Shown: positions 42,458 to 50,616 of the stretch, in pieces
Layout: every line of letters begins with the position of its first letter
Numbering within the stretch: position 1 is the stretch's first letter
NCBI RefSeq assembly: GCF_006716905.1
Contig: NZ_VFPV01000004.1
Span: forward strand, 425,426 to 489,425
Length of the DNA stretch: 64,000 nucleotides
Source: Acidovorax temperans
GTDB taxonomy: Bacteria > Pseudomonadota > Gammaproteobacteria > Burkholderiales > Burkholderiaceae_C
Direction: 5' to 3'
The notes under the pieces: model-generated
Seen by the model: the letters and a program-made list of their open reading frames with translations, nothing else
The model's database searches: none
Told to the model about the DNA's origin: nothing
Made by a program: the position numbers and the translations under genes

Positions 42458-43138
42458 ATGGCAAATATTCTGGTGGTCGACGATGAACTTGGCATTCGCG
42501 ACCTGTTGTCTGAAATCCTGAACGACGAGGGCCACAGTGTGGACCTGGCGGAAAACGCCACGCAGGCCCGCGCGGCCCGCCTCGCCAACCAGTACGACCT
42601 GGTGCTGCTGGACATCTGGATGCCCGACACCGATGGCGTGTCCCTGCTCAAGGAGTGGGCCGCCGCCAGTGTGTTGACCATGCCTGTGATCATGATGAGT
42701 GGCCATGCCACCATCGACACAGCGGTGGAAGCCACGCGCATTGGCGCTTTCTCCTTCCTGGAAAAGCCCATCACCATGCAGAAGCTGCTCAAGGCGGTGG
42801 AGCAGGGGCTGGCACGCAACCACGCGCGCCCGGCCGCTCCTGCCGCGGCAGCCCCCGCCGTCATGCAGGCGTCGGTGGATCCGAACGTGACCACATTCGC
42901 TGCCATCACCGTGCCTGTGGGCGTGGATCCCGGCCCGCATGCACACCAGGGCTTTGATCTGGATCGTCCGTTGCGAGAAGCGCGTGATGGCTTTGAAAAG
43001 GCGTACTTCGAGTTTCATCTCGCGCGTGAAGGCGGCTCCATGACCCGTGTGGCCGAGAAAACAGGCCTGGAACGCACCCACCTGTACCGCAAGCTGCGCC
43101 AGCTCGGCGTGGACTTGGGGCGCGGCAAGCGCAATTAA
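42458..43138 (+). CDS. Response regulator with receiver and Fis-type HTH, NtrX-like but without AAA+ domain
   Basis: A 226-residue response regulator. The receiver domain (residues 1-120) has Asp8/Asp9, the phospho-acceptor Asp52 in VLLDIWMPD, Thr/Ser at MSGHA and Lys in EKPITM. After an Ala/Pro-rich linker (about 125-160) comes a Fis-type helix-turn-helix (FHLAREGGSMTRVAEKTGLERTHLYRKLRQLG). Classical NtrX has a sigma54-interacting AAA+ ATPase between these parts; it is absent here, so this protein cannot open sigma54 promoters and probably works as a simple activator or repressor. It pairs with the NtrY-like kinase upstream. Confidence 0.93.
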   Translation: MANILVVDDELGIRDLLSEILNDEGHSVDLAENATQARAARLANQYDLVLLDIWMPDTDGVSLLKEWAAASVLTMPVIMMSGHATIDTAVEATRIGAFSFLEKPITMQKLLKAVEQGLARNHARPAAPAAAAPAVMQASVDPNVTTFAAITVPVGVDPGPHAHQGFDLDRPLREARDGFEKAYFEFHLAREGGSMTRVAEKTGLERTHLYRKLRQLGVDLGRGKRN

Positions 43139-43153
43139 TTTTCAGAAATTCCG

Positions 43154-43180
43154 TTTTGCTGGAAATTCTCTGGTTATAAT
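43154..43180 (+). promoter_or_regulatory. Promoter of tRNA-Phe
   Basis: A perfect TATAAT -10 box at 43175-43180 lies 10 bases before the tRNA. The best -35 is TTTTGC at 43154-43159 with a short 15-base spacer, so the -35 is uncertain. Confidence 0.6.
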
Positions 43181-43190
43181 TTGAGGCTCA

Positions 43191-43266
43191 GGCCCGGTAG
43201 CTCAGTCGGTAGAGCAGAGGATTGAAAATCCTTGTGTCGGCGGTTCGATTCCGTCCCAGGCCACCA
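43191..43266 (+). tRNA. tRNA-Phe (GAA anticodon)
   Basis: A 76-base cloverleaf with encoded CCA. Acceptor GGCCCGG pairs with CCAGGCC with one mismatch; the anticodon loop TTGAAAA gives GAA. It is a single-gene transcription unit with its own promoter and terminator. Confidence 0.97.
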
Positions 43267-43270
43267 AATT

Positions 43271-43303
43271 AAAAAGCCCTTGATCTCTGGTCAGGGGCTT
43301 TTT
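43271..43303 (+). terminator. Rho-independent terminator of tRNA-Phe
   Basis: AAAAAGCCCTTGA and TCAGGGGCTTTTT form a stem, with one G-T wobble, around the loop tctctgg, ending in a T run. It starts four bases after the tRNA CCA end. Confidence 0.9.
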
Positions 43304-43445
43304 GCATTGCGCCTTCGGCTGGTGCTTCGATCCAAGCCACCCTTCAAAGCGCTCGCAATCGTGGCGCTTGCCGCACACGTTTCCGTTTTCAAACTGCTTC
43401 AGGTCGGCGCAATTGGCGCGCTGGTCTGCATTCCCCCGCTTCAAG

Positions 43446-44699
43446 ATGGCTCTCCTGCAAGACGTCACCCTCGGCATCGACTTCGGTACCTCCAACTCGG
43501 CCATGTCCGTGCGCCAGGGGCAAGGCGCAGCGCGCATGATTTCGCTCGAAGGCGATGCCCGCACCTTGCCCACCGCCCTGTTCTTCAACGCGGAAGAGCA
43601 CCGCACGCACTTTGGGCGGGATGCGATTGCGCAGTACCTGGAAGGCACTGAAGGCCGGCTGATGCGTTCGCTCAAAAGCCTGCTGGGCAGCGCGCTGCTG
43701 CAGGACAAGACGGCGGTGCACCAGCAGTTGATCAGCTACCAGGACGTCATCAGCCTGTTCCTGCGCATGCTGGCCCAGAAGGCGCAGGCCGATCTTGGCG
43801 GTATGCCGGGGCGTGTGGTGATGGGCCGCCCGGTGCATTTTGTGGATGATGACCCCGTGCGCGATCAGCAGGCCGAAGATGCGCTGCGCCAGGCCGCTGT
43901 GGATGCAGGCTTTGAAAACATCTCCTTCCAGCCCGAGCCGATTGCGGCGGCGCTGGACTACGAGCAGCGCATCGACCACGAGGCGGTGGTGCTGGTGGTG
44001 GACATTGGCGGGGGCACCTCGGACTTCACGGTGGTGCGCCTGGGCCCGGGCCGCATGGGGCGCGCTGACCGCCTGGCCGATGTGCTGGCCACCACCGGCG
44101 TGCACGTGGGTGGTACGGACTTTGACCGCCGCCTGAGCCTGGAGCTGCTGATGCCGCTGCTGGGTTTTCGGCACCTGGGGCCGAGCGGGCGGGAGGTGCC
44201 GAGCCGGGTGTTTTTTGACTTGTCCACCTGGCATCTGATCCAGTGGCTTTACTCACCCAAGGCGCTGCGCGACGCCCAGGCTTTGCGCACTGACTACGCC
44301 GACCAGCGATTGCATACGCGTCTGATGACGGTGCTGAACGAGCGCTTGGGTCACAAGCTGGCCAACGCCATGGAGCAGGCCAAGATCGCCGCATCGGTGA
44401 GCCATGCGGATGCGCCCATCCCGCTGGACTGGATCGAACCCGCGCTGGCGTCCTGCGTGACGCCCGAGGGGCTGGAGCAGCACCTGGACGGCCCGCTGGC
44501 GCAGGTTGTGGCTTGTGCTCAGCAGTGCCTGCAGCGGGCAGGTCTGCAGGCGGCAGACCTGCATGCGATTTATCTCACCGGGGGCTCGTCGGCTTTACGG
44601 CCTTTGCGCGACGCGTTGCGCAAAGCGTTTCCCGACACCGCCCAGGTGGAGGGAGACTTGTTCGGGGGCGTGGCCATGGGGTTGGCTGTGGCCCCTTGA
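43446..44699 (+). CDS. Hsp70-family protein, YegD type
   Basis: A 417-residue actin-fold ATPase of the Hsp70 superfamily, ending where the nucleotide-binding domain ends. Phosphate 1 motif is LGIDFGTSNSAMSV (residues 8-22), phosphate 2 is VVLVVDIGGGTSDFTVVRLG (about 180), and the adenosine motif is IYLTGGSSALRPLRDAL near the C-terminus. The usual substrate-binding and lid domains of DnaK are missing, as in E. coli YegD. The NBD contains a DYEQRIDHEAV insert as in YegD relatives. Its role and partners are unknown; no DnaJ or GrpE gene is nearby. The ATG at 43446 is the first in frame before the LGIDFGT motif. Confidence 0.9.
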   Translation: MALLQDVTLGIDFGTSNSAMSVRQGQGAARMISLEGDARTLPTALFFNAEEHRTHFGRDAIAQYLEGTEGRLMRSLKSLLGSALLQDKTAVHQQLISYQDVISLFLRMLAQKAQADLGGMPGRVVMGRPVHFVDDDPVRDQQAEDALRQAAVDAGFENISFQPEPIAAALDYEQRIDHEAVVLVVDIGGGTSDFTVVRLGPGRMGRADRLADVLATTGVHVGGTDFDRRLSLELLMPLLGFRHLGPSGREVPSRVFFDLSTWHLIQWLYSPKALRDAQALRTDYADQRLHTRLMTVLNERLGHKLANAMEQAKIAASVSHADAPIPLDWIEPALASCVTPEGLEQHLDGPLAQVVACAQQCLQRAGLQAADLHAIYLTGGSSALRPLRDALRKAFPDTAQVEGDLFGGVAMGLAVAP

Positions 44700-44757
44700 T
44701 TTGCTATCAAAAGAGAAGCTGCTTGCGCTTTCTGGATAAGTGTTAGAACCGCTTTTT
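44700..44757. repeat. AGCGCTTG-family repeat between convergent genes
   Basis: tttgctatcaaaagagaagc, tgcttgcgctttctggataa and gtgttagaaccgcttttt carry the order typical of the family: GCTATNAAAA, AGCTGC(T)TGCGCTT, TAAGTGTTAGAA, then T-rich. It lies between the ends of the Hsp70-like gene and rsmI, which converge here, so it may serve as a two-way terminator. The arms are weaker than in the other copies. Confidence 0.65.
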
Positions 44758-44832
44758 GCTTAAAACCTCATCGGCCATTGAGCTGACCGGCGCGCGCCTG
44801 CCGATGGGGCTCTGCCCGTGCGCCTGTCTCCC

Positions 44833-45774
44833 TCAAGCGTTGTGGTCGCCTTCGCCATCGGCGTTGCGCTTCCATTCCAGCGCGGTGTCGTACAGGGCGT
44901 TGCGCGATGCACCGGTCACTTCGGCCGCCAGCCGCACAGCGGTTTTCAGGGGCAGTTCTTTGAGCAGCAGGCGCAGCACGCGCAGGCTTTCGCCATTGCC
45001 ATCGCTGGCCACCACCACCGGGTGCAGCAGCACCACAAATTCTCCCCGTGCGCGTTGCGCCCCTCCTTCCAGCCAGGCCGTCAAAGCGTGGGCGGGCTGG
45101 GTGGTGATTTCTTCAAACTGCTTGGTCAGTTCGCGGGCCAGGGTCACAGGCCGTTCGCCCAGCGGGGCCAGCGCCTGCGCCAGCTCCTGGATGCGGTGCG
45201 GGGCTTCCAGCAGCACCACGCAGCGCGGCTCGCCCGCCAGCACCTGCACTGCAGCGGCGCGTTCGGCTTGCTTGACGGGCAGGAACCCTGCAAACACAAA
45301 ACCCCCCTGTTCGGCGCTGTGGGCCACGGCCCCCGCCGCGCTCAAGGCCGTGGTGATGCTGCTGGCTCCTGGCAGCGGCACCGGGCGCAGCCCTGCCTCG
45401 CGCACGGCCTGGACCAGCCGGGCGCCGGGGTCGCTCACGCCGGGCGTGCCTGCGTCGCTCACATACGCCACACGTTGCCCTTGCTGCAGCCGCTGCACCA
45501 CCTGCTGGGCGGCTTCTGCCTCGTTGTGCTGGTGCACGGCCAGCAACTGGTGCGTGCTTTTATCGATGCCGTAGGCCCGCAGCAGCGCCTGGGTGTGGCG
45601 CGTGTCCTCGCAGGCCACCGTGTCTGCGAGTTGCAGTACGTGCAGCGCGCGCAGGGTGATGTCGGCCAGGTTGCCAATGGGCGTGGCGACGACGTACAGG
45701 GCGCCCTGCGGATAATGCTGCGCGGCGGCCGCATCGCGTGCGGCGGCCAGTGCTGTTGCGAAAGATGCGCTCAA
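44833..45774 (-). CDS. rsmI: 16S rRNA (cytidine-1402-2'-O)-methyltransferase
   Basis: A 313-residue RsmI of the tetrapyrrole methylase fold. Key motifs are GALYVVATPIGNLADITLRAL, ACEDTRHTQALLRAYGI, VAYVSDAGTPGVSDPGARLVQAV, PGASSITTALSAAG, FVFAGFLP and CVVLLEAPHRI. It methylates the ribose of C1402 in the ribosomal P site. The most likely start is a TTG at 45774, preceded at good distance by AAGGA; the frame is open 45 bases further. That TTG shares one base with the divergent yraN ATG. Confidence 0.95.
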   Translation of the reverse strand: MSASFATALAAARDAAAAQHYPQGALYVVATPIGNLADITLRALHVLQLADTVACEDTRHTQALLRAYGIDKSTHQLLAVHQHNEAEAAQQVVQRLQQGQRVAYVSDAGTPGVSDPGARLVQAVREAGLRPVPLPGASSITTALSAAGAVAHSAEQGGFVFAGFLPVKQAERAAAVQVLAGEPRCVVLLEAPHRIQELAQALAPLGERPVTLARELTKQFEEITTQPAHALTAWLEGGAQRARGEFVVLLHPVVVASDGNGESLRVLRLLLKELPLKTAVRLAAEVTGASRNALYDTALEWKRNADGEGDHNA

Positions 45775-46175
45775 TGAAATTCCTTGGAAAAAGGCCCGCC
45801 CCCACGGGCGCTGTGGCAAACGCCACCACCCGCCAGCGCGGCAATGCTGCCGAAGACCAGGCGCTGGCGTATCTGCAGGCGCAAGGCTTGCAGTTGCTGG
45901 AGCGCAATTATCGAACGCCAGGGCGCGGAGGGGGCGAGATCGACCTCATCCTGCGCGAACGTGGCGGTACGGTGGTGTTTGTGGAAGTGCGCAGCCGCAG
46001 CAGCAATGCCTTTGGCGGTGCCGGTTCCAGCATCGGTGCAATCAAGCAGCAGCGGGTGGTGTTTGCCGCGCGCCACTACCTGCTGCGCTACGCGTCGCCT
46101 CCGCCATGCCGCTTCGATGCGGTCCTGATCGAGGGACAGGTGCAGTGGATCAAGGCGGCCTTTGATGCGCAGTAA
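45774..46175 (+). CDS. yraN: YraN-family endonuclease-like protein
   Basis: A 133-residue UPF0102/YraN protein with a Holliday junction resolvase-like fold. It has RQRGNAAEDQALAYLQAQGLQLLERNYRTPGRGGGEIDLIL, with the Glu and Asp of the nuclease core, then VFVEVRSRSSNAFGGAGSSI (ExK-like position replaced by VEVR). The function of YraN is not established. The ATG at 45774 gives MKFLGKRPAPTG; earlier in-frame ATGs lie inside rsmI. It is followed by diaA and dolP, the same order as in E. coli. Confidence 0.92.
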   Translation: MKFLGKRPAPTGAVANATTRQRGNAAEDQALAYLQAQGLQLLERNYRTPGRGGGEIDLILRERGGTVVFVEVRSRSSNAFGGAGSSIGAIKQQRVVFAARHYLLRYASPPPCRFDAVLIEGQVQWIKAAFDAQ

Positions 46176-46300
46176 TCCCGCATGGCAGATGCTGTGGCGC
46201 GCACCGCGCATCTCTGCGCTGGCTCCCGGCTCTGGGGCTTGCTGCGAGGCAACCCTTTGCTACAAAAGCGATAACAAGCGGCGGGTATCATCGGGCCCTC

Positions 46301-46900
46301 ATGCTTGAGCAACGCATCCAACAACACTTCATCGACAGCGCCGATCTGAAATACCAAGCGGCGCAGGTCTTGAGCCAACCCATCGCCGCCGCCGTCCATG
46401 CCATCCTGGCCTGTGTGACCAGCGGTGGCAAAGTGCTGGCGTGCGGCAACGGCCCCTCTGCCGCCGAAGCGCAGCAGTTTGCTGCGTTTTGTGTGGCGGG
46501 GTTTGAACGCGACCGGCCCGAGCTTGCGGCCATGGCGCTGACGGCAGACAGCACGCTGTTGACGGCTTCGGCCAGTGGGCTGGACATGTCTTCCCAGCAG
46601 TTTGCCCGGCAGGTGCGGGCCCTGGGCCAGGCGGGCGATGTGCTGCTAGCGCTGTCGGTGTCGGGCAACGACGCCAACTTGCTGGCGGCCACAGAAGCCG
46701 CCCATGAGCGCGACATGACCGTGATCGTGTTGTCGGGCCGCACCGGAGGCCGTTTGGCAGCCGTGTTGCGCGAGACAGATGTGTTGATCAACGTACCCCA
46801 CGACCGCGCTGCGCGCGTGCGCGAGGTGCATGCCCTGGTGCTGCATTGCATCAGCGATGGCGTGGACGCCCAATTACTTGGTGACCAGGAGATTTCTTGA
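46301..46900 (+). CDS. diaA: SIS-domain protein DiaA (initiator-associating factor; GmhA-like)
   Basis: A 199-residue SIS-domain protein: LEQRIQQHFIDSADLKYQAA at the start, GGKVLACGNGPSAAEAQQFAAF with the sugar-phosphate loop, ALTADSTLLTA and LALSVSGNDANLLAATEAAHER. Sequence alone does not cleanly separate DiaA from phosphoheptose isomerase GmhA. The gene order rsmI, yraN, this gene, dolP matches the E. coli diaA locus, so DiaA, which binds DnaA and promotes timely replication initiation, is preferred. The start codon is ATG at 46301, 125 bases after yraN. Confidence 0.85.
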   Translation: MLEQRIQQHFIDSADLKYQAAQVLSQPIAAAVHAILACVTSGGKVLACGNGPSAAEAQQFAAFCVAGFERDRPELAAMALTADSTLLTASASGLDMSSQQFARQVRALGQAGDVLLALSVSGNDANLLAATEAAHERDMTVIVLSGRTGGRLAAVLRETDVLINVPHDRAARVREVHALVLHCISDGVDAQLLGDQEIS

Positions 46901-47556
46901 TGAAGCAGACCTTGAACCGCACCCTTTGTTCTTTGCTGGCCGCCGCTGCGCTGGCTGCCGGCCTGTCGGCCTGTGCCCCCCTGGTGGTGGGCGGCGCCGT
47001 GGTGGGCACCATGATGGCGGTGGACCGCCGTACCACCGGCACGCAGGTGGAAGACGAGGGCATCGAGCTGCGCTCGGCCAACCGCCTGAGTGAGCTGCTG
47101 GGCGACCGTGGTCACGTCAACGTGACCAGCTTCAACCGCCAGGTGCTGCTGACCGGTGAAGTGCCCAGTGCTCAAGACCGCCAACGGGTCGAGCAAGTGG
47201 TGCTGGGGGTTGAGAACGTCCGCTCGGTGGTGAATGATTTGGCGGTGATGCCGCCCACCAGCCTGGGGCAGCGTTCCAACGATACTTTCATCACCGGCAA
47301 GGTGCGCGCCAGCCTGGTGGACGCCAAAGACCTGTCTGCCAGCGCCTTCAAGGTGGTGACTGAGCGCAACGTCGTCTATCTGATGGGGCGTGTGACCCCG
47401 CGCGAGGCGCAGCGTGCGACCGAGATTGCCCGCGGCGTGAGCGGTGTGAGCAAGGTGGTGCGCGTGTTTGAAATGCTGACCGAAGAAGAACTGCGCAACA
47501 TCACTCCAGCCCCAGTGGTGCAAGACGCACCCCCTGCGTCGACTCCCCGCAACTGA
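46900..47556 (+). CDS. dolP: BON-domain outer membrane lipoprotein DolP (YraP)
   Basis: A 218-residue lipoprotein. The signal peptide ends with the lipobox LSAC (SLLAAAALAAGLSACAPL), so the mature protein starts at a lipidated Cys and is expected on the inner face of the outer membrane. Two BON domains follow (HVNVTSFNRQVLLTGEVPSAQDRQRVEQVVLGVENVRSVVNDL and FKVVTERNVVYLMGRVTPREAQRATEIARGVSGVSKVVRVFE). Relatives maintain outer membrane integrity. The ATG overlaps the diaA stop by one base. Its Pro/Ala-rich C-terminal tail is longer than in E. coli. Confidence 0.93.
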   Translation: MKQTLNRTLCSLLAAAALAAGLSACAPLVVGGAVVGTMMAVDRRTTGTQVEDEGIELRSANRLSELLGDRGHVNVTSFNRQVLLTGEVPSAQDRQRVEQVVLGVENVRSVVNDLAVMPPTSLGQRSNDTFITGKVRASLVDAKDLSASAFKVVTERNVVYLMGRVTPREAQRATEIARGVSGVSKVVRVFEMLTEEELRNITPAPVVQDAPPASTPRN

Positions 47557-47617
47557 TCGCTTGAGAGACGCGTTCACTGGCCTCTGAGGGCGGCGAACGT
47601 GATTTCATCTTTGGGAG

Positions 47618-47646
47618 AGGCACACATCCTCCGTGATGGTGTGCCT
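47618..47646. terminator. Hairpin between convergent dolP and dehydrogenase genes
   Basis: AGGCACAC at 47618-47625 pairs with GTGTGCCT at 47639-47646. It sits between two convergent genes but lacks a clear T run on either side. It may be a weak bidirectional terminator. Confidence 0.5.
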
Positions 47647-47698
47647 GCAGGCTCCGCACGGAGGGAAGTTCAGCGCGGGCCTTCCTTAGGGCTGATCT

Positions 47699-48613
47699 TT
47701 ACTTGAGCCGCTTGATCAGGCTGGACGTGTCCCAGCGGTTGCCGCCCATTTTCTGAACGTCGGCGTAAAACTGGTCCACCAGCGCAGTCACAGGCAGACG
47801 CGAGCCGTTGCGCTTGGCTTCATCCAGCACCAGCCCCAGGTCCTTGCGCATCCAGTCCACGGCAAAGCCGAAATCGAACTTGTCGTCCACCATGGTCTTG
47901 CCACGGTTGTCCATCTGCCAGCTCTGGGCGGCACCTTTGCCAATCACATCCAGCACCTGCTTCATGTCGAGCCCGGCGTTCTGCCCGAACGCAATGGCTT
48001 CGGAAAGCCCTTGCACCAGGCCTGCAATGCAGATCTGGTTGACCATCTTGGCGAGCTGACCGGCGCCGCTGGACCCCAGCAAGGTGAAGGCGCGCGAAAA
48101 CGCCATGCCGACAGGTTGCGCTGCGGCAAATGCGTCGGTATCACCTCCGCACATCACCGTCAGCATGCCGTTTTGTGCACCGGCCTGGCCGCCCGAGACG
48201 GGGGCATCGACAAACTGCAAGCCCTGCGTCTTCGCGGCGGCATACAGCTCGCGCGCCACCTCGGCCGAGGCAGTGGTGTGGTCCACAAAGATGGCACCGG
48301 GCTTCATGCCTGCAAATGCGCCGTCAGTGCCCAGCGTGACCGAGCGCAGGTCGTCGTCGTTGCCGACGCAGCAAAAAACGATATCGGCGCCGGTGGCTGC
48401 TTCTCGCGGCGTAGCCGCACTGCGCGGCGCCGGGGAGGCGGCAAATTCCTCGCACCATGCCACGGCCTTGGCGGCAGTCCGGTTGTACACGGTCACTTCA
48501 TGGCCGGCCAGGGCCAGGTGCCCAGCCATGGGGTAACCCATCACCCCGAGGCCTAGGAAAGCGACTTTGCGGCTGGCAATGGATTCGTAAGAGCGTGGGT
48601 TGGTGCTGGGCAT
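47699..48613 (-). CDS. NAD(P)-dependent beta-hydroxyacid dehydrogenase (3-hydroxyisobutyrate dehydrogenase family)
   Basis: A 304-residue dehydrogenase. The N-terminal Rossmann motif is VAFLGLGVMGYPMAGHLALAGHEVTVYNRT (about residues 17-46), with Asn-Arg suggesting NADP preference. The catalytic-domain signature is FVDAPVSGGQAGAQNGMLTVMCGG, and the catalytic Lys lies in GAGQLAKMVNQI. The C-terminal domain (WMRKDLGLVLDEAKRNGSRLPVTALVDQFYADVQ) is complete. Family substrates include 3-hydroxyisobutyrate, tartronate semialdehyde and succinate semialdehyde; I cannot choose among them. It is a single gene with the pilT-pilU cluster terminator upstream. Confidence 0.93.
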   Translation of the reverse strand: MPSTNPRSYESIASRKVAFLGLGVMGYPMAGHLALAGHEVTVYNRTAAKAVAWCEEFAASPAPRSAATPREAATGADIVFCCVGNDDDLRSVTLGTDGAFAGMKPGAIFVDHTTASAEVARELYAAAKTQGLQFVDAPVSGGQAGAQNGMLTVMCGGDTDAFAAAQPVGMAFSRAFTLLGSSGAGQLAKMVNQICIAGLVQGLSEAIAFGQNAGLDMKQVLDVIGKGAAQSWQMDNRGKTMVDDKFDFGFAVDWMRKDLGLVLDEAKRNGSRLPVTALVDQFYADVQKMGGNRWDTSSLIKRLK

Positions 48614-48631
48614 GGTGTGGCTCGGGAGGTC

Positions 48632-48676
48632 AAAGAAAAAGCGCCTGCCTTGCGAACGGATTCCAAGGGCAGGCGC
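48632..48676 (-). terminator. Rho-independent terminator after pilU
   Basis: Read on the minus strand, GCGCCTGCC and GGCAGGCGC (48641-48676 overall) form a nine-base perfect stem extended by CTTG/CAAG pairs, followed by TTTTTCTTTG. It lies about 35 bases beyond the pilU stop and just before the dehydrogenase gene. Confidence 0.88.
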
Positions 48677-48711
48677 CGGGGTGGGAGTGTGGCGCGCCGC
48701 AGCGCAGGGGC

Positions 48712-49848
48712 TCAGACGATGGCGAAATGCTCGGTGCCCGAGGCCAGATCAGGCGACCTGGCGCGCTGGCTGTTGAGCTTGATCTGCAATCGCAGGTCGT
48801 TCAGCGAATCGGCATTGCGCAGTGCGTCTTCGTAACTGATCACATTGGCTTCGTACAAGTCAAAGAGCGACTGGTCAAACGTCTGCATGCCCAGGTTGCG
48901 GCTCTTCTTCATAATTTCTTTGATTTCCGAGACTTCACCCTTGAAGATGAGGTCGGAAATCAGGGGCGTGTTGATCATGATCTCCACGGCCGCCGCACGG
49001 CCTTTGCCGTCCTGCTTTGCCACCAGGCGTTGCGACACCATGGCGCGCAGGTTCAATGACAGGTCCATCAGCAGCTGAGCGCGGCGCTCTTCAGGAAAGA
49101 AGTTGATGATCCGGTCCAGTGCCTGGTTGGCACTGTTGGCGTGCAGCGTGGCCATGCACAAGTGCCCGGTTTCCGAGAACGCGATGGCGTGCTCCATGGT
49201 TTCGCGGTCGCGGATTTCGCCCATCAGGATCACGTCCGGGGCTTGGCGCAGGGTGTTCTTGAGCGCTGCCTCCCAAGTGTCGGTGTCCAGCCCCACTTCG
49301 CGCTGCGTAACCACGCAGTTCTTGTGCGGGTGCACAAATTCGACAGGGTCTTCCACGGTGATGATGTGGCCGAACGAGTTTTCGTTGCGCCAATCCACCA
49401 TCGCTGCCAGCGTGGTGGACTTGCCCGAGCCTGTGGCACCCACGATGATGCACAAGCCGCGCTTGGTCATGGTGATCTCCTTGAGCACCTGGGGCACGCC
49501 CAGACCGTCAATGGTGGGCAGCGCCAATGGAATGGTACGCAGCACCATGCCCACTCGGCCTTGCTGCACGAACGCATTGACCCGAAAACGGCCGATGCCT
49601 GCAGGCGAAATGGCGAAATTGCATTCCTTGGTGCGCTCGAAATCGGCCACCTGCTTGTCGCTCATGATGGCGCGGGCCAAGGTCAGCGTATGCGTGGGTG
49701 TCAATGGCTGCGGGGATACCTTGGTCACCTTGCCATCGACCTTGATGGCTGGCGGGAACTCCGCAGTGATGAACAAGTCGCTGCCGTTGCGGCTCACCAT
49801 CAACTTGAGCAGGTCATTGATGAATTTACTGGCCTGATCGCGTTCCAT
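48712..49848 (-). CDS. pilU: Type IV pilus retraction ATPase PilU
   Basis: A 378-residue secretion-type ATPase: N-terminal PAS-like domain (MVSRNGSDLFITAEFPPAIKVDG), Walker A GATGSGKSTTLAAM (about residue 130), the Asp box ITVEDPVEFVH, Walker B VILMGEIRDRETM and the His box THLCMATLHANSANQALDRIINFFPEERR-like region. The protein is longer than PilT and ends with an extended C-terminal tail, as PilU does. It assists PilT in pulling pilus fibres back. It is the last gene of the pilT - CNB - pilU cluster. Confidence 0.96.
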   Translation of the reverse strand: MERDQASKFINDLLKLMVSRNGSDLFITAEFPPAIKVDGKVTKVSPQPLTPTHTLTLARAIMSDKQVADFERTKECNFAISPAGIGRFRVNAFVQQGRVGMVLRTIPLALPTIDGLGVPQVLKEITMTKRGLCIIVGATGSGKSTTLAAMVDWRNENSFGHIITVEDPVEFVHPHKNCVVTQREVGLDTDTWEAALKNTLRQAPDVILMGEIRDRETMEHAIAFSETGHLCMATLHANSANQALDRIINFFPEERRAQLLMDLSLNLRAMVSQRLVAKQDGKGRAAAVEIMINTPLISDLIFKGEVSEIKEIMKKSRNLGMQTFDQSLFDLYEANVISYEDALRNADSLNDLRLQIKLNSQRARSPDLASGTEHFAIV

Positions 49849-49914
49849 CCGAAATCCTCTCTGGCGTCATTGTCACCCGCTGGCGCGGATGTGATTTCTG
49901 CTTCTTACGTGCCG

Positions 49915-50550
49915 TTATTTTTGGTAGTCGCTCAGGCGGGCACTGACCACACGCAAGCGCAGCGACAGTTTACGCGCCAGCAGGGCAATCAGACTGGCTG
50001 CCAGTTGGGGATCCTGGGACATCATTTCGTCCATGGCTTCAGCGCTGAGCACCGCAATTTCGCAGTCGGTCAATGTGGTGCAGGCCGAAAAGCGGATGCC
50101 GCTGTCCAGCAGGGACATTTCCCCGAGGATGTCCCCCGGGCGGGTTTCTGCCAGGCGCAGCTGCTCACCCCAAGGCTGAACGCGGTCCACCGCAATGGTG
50201 CCCGTCAGCAACACCACCATGAAATTGCCATATTCGTCTTGGCGAATCAGGTCGCGGTTCGATGGCACCGACGCAAACTCAAAGAAGCGCTCCATGCGCT
50301 CCACGGCGTCCTTGTCCAGGTGCGCCATGTATTTGTCTTTGGCCCACAAGCCTTGCAGCAGCTTGCCCCCCCGGCTGGCGGACAGCCTTTTTGCGCCCAC
50401 TTCTACTGCACGGGCTTCCCAGGGCACCAGCATGGAATCGTCCACGCCCTGGCCAGCGAACGCGGTGGAGAAGAGCATGGAGTCCGTGCTCTCATCCTTG
50501 GGTTTGTTCACCAAGGTTTTAGAACGCAGAAGGCCAAGAATGCCTTTCAT
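49915..50550 (-). CDS. Cyclic nucleotide-binding domain protein between pilT and pilU
   Basis: A 211-residue protein. After an N-terminal region without a recognised domain (residues 1-85) comes a cyclic nucleotide-binding domain of the CRP/PKA type: VERMERFFEFASVPSNRDLIRQDEYGNFMVVLLTGTIAVDRV, then the phosphate-binding cassette position PGDILGEMSLLDSGIRFSACTTLTDCEIAVLSAEAM. The cassette has GE and an Arg in the expected places. There is no DNA-binding domain or enzyme domain. Lying between the two retraction ATPase genes, it may tie pilus retraction to a cyclic nucleotide; this is inference. Confidence 0.88.
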   Translation of the reverse strand: MKGILGLLRSKTLVNKPKDESTDSMLFSTAFAGQGVDDSMLVPWEARAVEVGAKRLSASRGGKLLQGLWAKDKYMAHLDKDAVERMERFFEFASVPSNRDLIRQDEYGNFMVVLLTGTIAVDRVQPWGEQLRLAETRPGDILGEMSLLDSGIRFSACTTLTDCEIAVLSAEAMDEMMSQDPQLAASLIALLARKLSLRLRVVSARLSDYQK

Positions 50551-50616
50551 AAGTTGCTCCGGTCTGCGGCAGTTTGTGCCGCCAAGTGTGTTCGGGTGGG
50601 CTGGCGTGGGTGCCCA

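Noticed and set aside
46258..46285. A possible fifth copy of the AGCGCTTG repeat (tttgctacaaaagcgataac) before diaA.
   Set aside because: Only the opening bases resemble the family; the AGCGCTTG core and paired arm are missing.
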